In this document: positions 61,300-64,000 of the stretch, in pieces
How positions within the stretch are numbered: the stretch's first letter is position 1
Layout of the letters: each line of letters starts with the position of its first letter
Assembly: GCA_017303755.1 (NCBI GenBank)
Contig: JAFLBS010000011.1
Span: 40,892 to 104,891, forward strand
DNA from: Flavobacteriales bacterium
GTDB lineage: Bacteria > Bacteroidota > Bacteroidia > Flavobacteriales > Flavobacteriaceae
Direction: 5' to 3'
DNA: 64,000 nucleotides
The notes under the pieces: generated by a model
Database searches by the model: none
The model's input: only the letters and a program-made list of their open reading frames with translations
What the model was told of the DNA's origin: nothing
Program-made: the position numbers and the translations under genes

Positions 61300-61806
61300 A
61301 TGAAAACAACAAATCAAACACAAGAAAAAAGTACTTTAGTGAACAGAACAAGAAAATCAGTTATCTATTTTGGAATTCTTTCGGTGCTATTCATCACATC
61401 GTCATTTGGCAAAAATGCTGCAGATCAACAAAACAGTGAGGAGTTAACGGTTAACACTTTAAGTGTAGTTGCAAATTTAAATTCGACCACTTTGACTAAA
61501 CCAGAAATTGTAATCGAATCGGAATCAGAATTAACAGAAACAATAGCTGTAATTACCACTGATTATGTAAAACCAATGATTGAAACCATCAAAGAAAATG
61601 AGCAAATCATTGAAAGTAAAGAAGAATTTGATTTTGATAGTTATTTTGGTAGAAGCATTGACGAAATCATGTTAGAAAACGAAATGATTATTGAAAGCGA
61701 TAGAACAGATGAATCATTTCCGCTTAATCTAGAATTAATCAACAACTATTCAGGCGAAAATAGAGAAGGATTTATCATCAAAAGTAATGAAGCTTTAAAA
61801 TCGTAA
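61300..61806 (+). CDS. Acidic exported protein of unknown function
   Basis: The 168-residue protein has a basic N terminus, a hydrophobic segment (~19-36, SVIYFGILSVLFITSSFGKN) that is either a signal peptide or an anchor, and a very acidic remainder with many Glu and few aromatic residues. DSYFGRSIDEIMLENEMIIE is the most distinctive segment. I do not recognise a family. The 255 bp upstream hold no gene; they contain T-rich runs and CATCAT words, but no clear promoter. A strong terminator follows. Confidence 0.65.
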   Translation: MKTTNQTQEKSTLVNRTRKSVIYFGILSVLFITSSFGKNAADQQNSEELTVNTLSVVANLNSTTLTKPEIVIESESELTETIAVITTDYVKPMIETIKENEQIIESKEEFDFDSYFGRSIDEIMLENEMIIESDRTDESFPLNLELINNYSGENREGFIIKSNEALKS

Positions 61807-61824
61807 GTTTTAGAACAAACTGAA

Positions 61825-61861
61825 TAAAAAAGTCCCAAGAATTGACCTTGGGACTTTTTTT
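61825..61861. terminator. Bidirectional terminator between the acidic-protein gene and M42 gene
   Basis: GTCCCAAG (61832-61839) pairs with CTTGGGAC (61847-61854), A-run left and T-run right. Confidence 0.9.
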
Positions 61862-61878
61862 ATATAAATATTTCGAGT

Positions 61879-62967
61879 TTATTTAAAATAAGAGAAATTG
61901 TGATTGTTCTCTAATTTCAATAGACTTTCATAAATCAATTGAATAACATTTTCAACATCATCACGATGCACCATTTCTACTGTTGTGTGCATGTAACGTA
62001 ATGCCAATGAAATCAATGCCGATGGAACTCCGCCGTTACTGTAAGCAAAAGCATCAGTGTCAGTTCCAGTCACTCTGGAGCTAGCGTGACGTTGAAAGGG
62101 AATCTTTTTCTCTTCAGCGGTAGAAACGATTAGTTCACGTAATACGTTTTGAGTGGCTGGTGCGTAGGCAATAACTGGACCTTTACCTATTTGCAATTCG
62201 CCTTCAATTTTTTTGTCAATCATCGGCGTAGTTGTGTCGTGACAAACATCAGTAACAATGGCAACATTGGGTTTGATGGTTTGCGTGATCATCTCAGCAC
62301 CGCGCAATCCAATTTCTTCTTGAACAGAATTTACAATATAAAGTCCGAAAGGTAATTTCTTTTTGTTTTCTTTTAATAATCGAGCAACTTCAGCAATCAT
62401 AAATCCGCCCATACGGTTGTCTATCGCTCTACAAACAAATTTGTTTTTATTCAGCACCATAAATTCATCTGGATAGGTAATGACGCATCCAACGTGGATT
62501 CCTAATTTTTCAACTTCTTCTTTGGTAGAACAACCACAATCAATAAAAATGTTGCTTAAACTTGCAGGTTCTTCTTTTCCACGTCCACGGGTGTGAATGG
62601 CAGGCCAACCAAATACACCTTTTATGATACCGTTTTTAGTATGAATGTTCACTCTTTTAGAAGGGGCAATTTGATGATCTGAGCCACCATTTCGAATAAC
62701 ATAAATCAAACCATCAGAAGTAATGTAGTTTACATACCACGAAATTTCGTCACTGTGACCTTCAATTACCACTTTGTATTTCGCATCTGGATTGATGATT
62801 CCTACTGCTGTTCCATAAGAATCAGTTATAAATGTATCTACATAAGGTTTCAAGTAGTCCATCCATATTTTTTGCCCTTCTGATTCATAACCAGTTGGTG
62901 ACGCATTGTTTAAATATTTTTCTAAAAAGGTTAAGGAAGCTTTGTTTAGTATTGATTTTGTTGCCAT
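61879..62967 (-). CDS. M42 family metallopeptidase
   Basis: The 362-residue enzyme is of the M42 glutamyl aminopeptidase/endoglucanase type, a di-metal peptidase that forms dodecamers. Metal ligands lie in YKVVIEGHSDEISWYVNYIT (H-x-D), RAIDNRMGGFMIAEVARL (Asp), NSVQEEIGLRGAEM (catalytic and ligand Glu), VTDVCHDTT (Asp) and the last His in LRYMHTTVEMVHRDDVEN. It is cytoplasmic, probably acting on short peptides from protein breakdown. It is divergent from the DUF4294 gene. Confidence 0.94.
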   Translation of the reverse strand: MATKSILNKASLTFLEKYLNNASPTGYESEGQKIWMDYLKPYVDTFITDSYGTAVGIINPDAKYKVVIEGHSDEISWYVNYITSDGLIYVIRNGGSDHQIAPSKRVNIHTKNGIIKGVFGWPAIHTRGRGKEEPASLSNIFIDCGCSTKEEVEKLGIHVGCVITYPDEFMVLNKNKFVCRAIDNRMGGFMIAEVARLLKENKKKLPFGLYIVNSVQEEIGLRGAEMITQTIKPNVAIVTDVCHDTTTPMIDKKIEGELQIGKGPVIAYAPATQNVLRELIVSTAEEKKIPFQRHASSRVTGTDTDAFAYSNGGVPSALISLALRYMHTTVEMVHRDDVENVIQLIYESLLKLENNHNFSYFK

Positions 62968-63045
62968 AAATATTTTTTTTGCTAAAATATAAATTTGGCA
63001 TTACACTTGTTAATCATATTCTATATTTTTACACTTTAATTTATA

Positions 63046-63729
63046 ATGATGTTTTTCAGAAAAATAATCTTTGGACTTTTATTGATAACGTCAACTTCCC
63101 TTTTTGCTCAAGTTGAGACAAAAAAGGATTTAGATGTTGAGGAAAGTGATACTACTATAATTGATTCAATTCTTTTGAAGGAAGTCATTATATATAGGAA
63201 TAAACTAAGTGCCGAAGAGAGAAAACAGTTTTTATTGTTGCAAAATAGAGTTTATAAGGTATATCCTTACGCTAAAATTGCATCTGAGCGATTAGTTGCT
63301 TTGAATAATAATATGAAGAAGCTAAAATCGAGTAAAGAGAAAAAGAAGTATTCTAAAATTGTAGAAGACTATATGGAGAATGAATTTAAAGCACAATTAA
63401 AAAAGCTCTCCAGAAAACAAGGACAGATTTTAGTTAAACTTATATACAGACAAACTGGAGTCACTACCTACGATTTAATTAAAGAGCACAAAAGTGGATG
63501 GAAAGCGTTTTGGTCTAATAATACGGCTCGACTTTTCGATATAAACCTCAAAACTGGTTATGATCCTTACCAAGTTAATGAAGACTATTTGATTGAAACC
63601 ATTTTGTACAGAGCATTTTATAATGGTAGATTATCCGAACAAAAAGCAGCAAACCCTGTTGATATCGATGACTTGAATGTTCATTGGGTAGATAAATCAA
63701 ACGAATTAATTAAAAATAAAAAGGATTAG
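63046..63729 (+). CDS. DUF4294 family exported protein
   Basis: The 227-residue protein has a signal peptide (to about SLFAQ), a short acidic linker, then a Lys-rich helical domain: RNKLSAEERKQFLLLQNRVY, KVYPYAKIASERLVALNN, GQILVKLIYRQTGVTTYDLI and KTGYDPYQVNEDYLIETILY. This is the DUF4294 family of Bacteroidota, often next to an M42 peptidase gene as here. It acts in the periplasm; function unknown. Confidence 0.9.
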   Translation: MMFFRKIIFGLLLITSTSLFAQVETKKDLDVEESDTTIIDSILLKEVIIYRNKLSAEERKQFLLLQNRVYKVYPYAKIASERLVALNNNMKKLKSSKEKKKYSKIVEDYMENEFKAQLKKLSRKQGQILVKLIYRQTGVTTYDLIKEHKSGWKAFWSNNTARLFDINLKTGYDPYQVNEDYLIETILYRAFYNGRLSEQKAANPVDIDDLNVHWVDKSNELIKNKKD

Positions 63730-63778
63730 GAGCAAAAGGTTTGGGCTTTTTTAGCAATCCATTTTCCCGCTTTCCACT

Positions 63779-63808
63779 ACAATCCCGACTTTTCAGCCGG
63801 GATTTTCA
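63779..63808 (+). terminator. Probable terminator of the DUF4294 gene
   Basis: AATCCCG (63781-63787) pairs with CGGGATT (63798-63804), followed by TTTT-C-A-TTT. Confidence 0.6.
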
Positions 63809-63942
63809 TTTCAATCGGGGCTACTTATAGAATCTATAAGCATACTTGTAACCAAATAGAAGGTAGAAAGAAGAAAATTCTGTCTTCAAAAAAGTGTTTA
63901 TCAGGTTGTTAAGAAAAAGGTTTAAAAAAGGTTAAAAAAGAT

Positions 63943-63974
63943 TTGGAAAGGGTTGAAAAAGTTTTCTATATTTG
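63943..63974 (+). promoter_or_regulatory. Strong promoter at the right window edge, probably for an rRNA operon
   Basis: TTG (63943-63945), 21 bp, TATATTTG (63967-63974) followed by CACCCCGC. The last bases, GGGAGTTCATTGAG, resemble the 16S leader of flavobacteria as I remember it. No gene follows within the window. Confidence 0.55.
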
Positions 63975-64000
63975 CACCCCGCAATAGGGAGTTCATTGAG

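Overview
The window is a stretch of chromosome from a Bacteroidota bacterium of the Flavobacterium type. The evidence is the low G+C content, short intergenic gaps without strong Shine-Dalgarno sequences, promoters of the form TTG-N18-20-TAnnTTTG, the gliding genes gldF and gldG, proteins with type IX secretion (T9SS) C-terminal signals, and several families typical of Flavobacteriia (DUF3822, DUF4294, the CAL67264 membrane protein). No phage, insertion sequence, CRISPR array or plasmid gene is visible. The content is mostly housekeeping.

Layout. 1-3 kb: light-response cluster (end of an Fe-S photolyase, DASH cryptochrome, SDR-DUF2867 protein). 3-8 kb: proline dehydrogenase, LemA/DUF3137 pair, dnaX. 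8-12 kb: RNase P RNA, rsmD-DUF3822, pheT. 12-18 kb: membrane proteins, a bestrophin, and an aldehyde dehydrogenase/DUF779/AraC module. 18-24 kb: a tripartite RND efflux operon. 24-35 kb: recG, a hydroxylase/zincin pair, M1 aminopeptidase, lipoproteins, a UvrD-type helicase and a Sua5-type protein. 35-45 kb: OmpA lipoprotein, glycosyltransferase, holA, a secreted M43 protease, LpxL-type acyltransferase, rhomboid, SIMPL protein, phosphoesterase, and tRNA-Tyr followed by a fourfold tandem repeat. 45-53 kb: a frame-broken TlpA-type lipoprotein, a secreted endonuclease I, mnmE, a universal stress protein, a LipL32-like protein and dnaN. 53-64 kb: gldG-gldF, methyltransferase, SAM hydrolase, PhoH, SDR, purC, M42 peptidase, DUF4294, and at the right edge a strong promoter that probably serves an rRNA operon starting outside the window.

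The most interesting points are these. (1) dnaX breaks exactly at a run of ten A, so that frame 0 gives a short gamma-like protein and the -1 frame gives a 580-residue tau. This looks like programmed slippage with gamma and tau swapped relative to E. coli. (2) A second gene, a TlpA-type thioredoxin lipoprotein, is split in the same direction near a run of nine A. (3) A clear homologue of the Leptospira surface protein LipL32 is present without a lipobox. (4) An SDR gene has no ATG/GTG/TTG start but has a good promoter and an ATT where the start should be. (5) Several intergenic regions, and the mnmE coding sequence, carry hairpins made of repeated short words facing their reverse complements. 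(6) Arrays of TTG words lie in the -33 region of several promoters.

Starts were chosen with the help of promoters: pheT, the M1 peptidase, the LpxL-type acyltransferase, phoH and purC all have a longer open frame that reaches upstream of the predicted transcription start. All family assignments come from reading motifs and remembered family features; no search was run.
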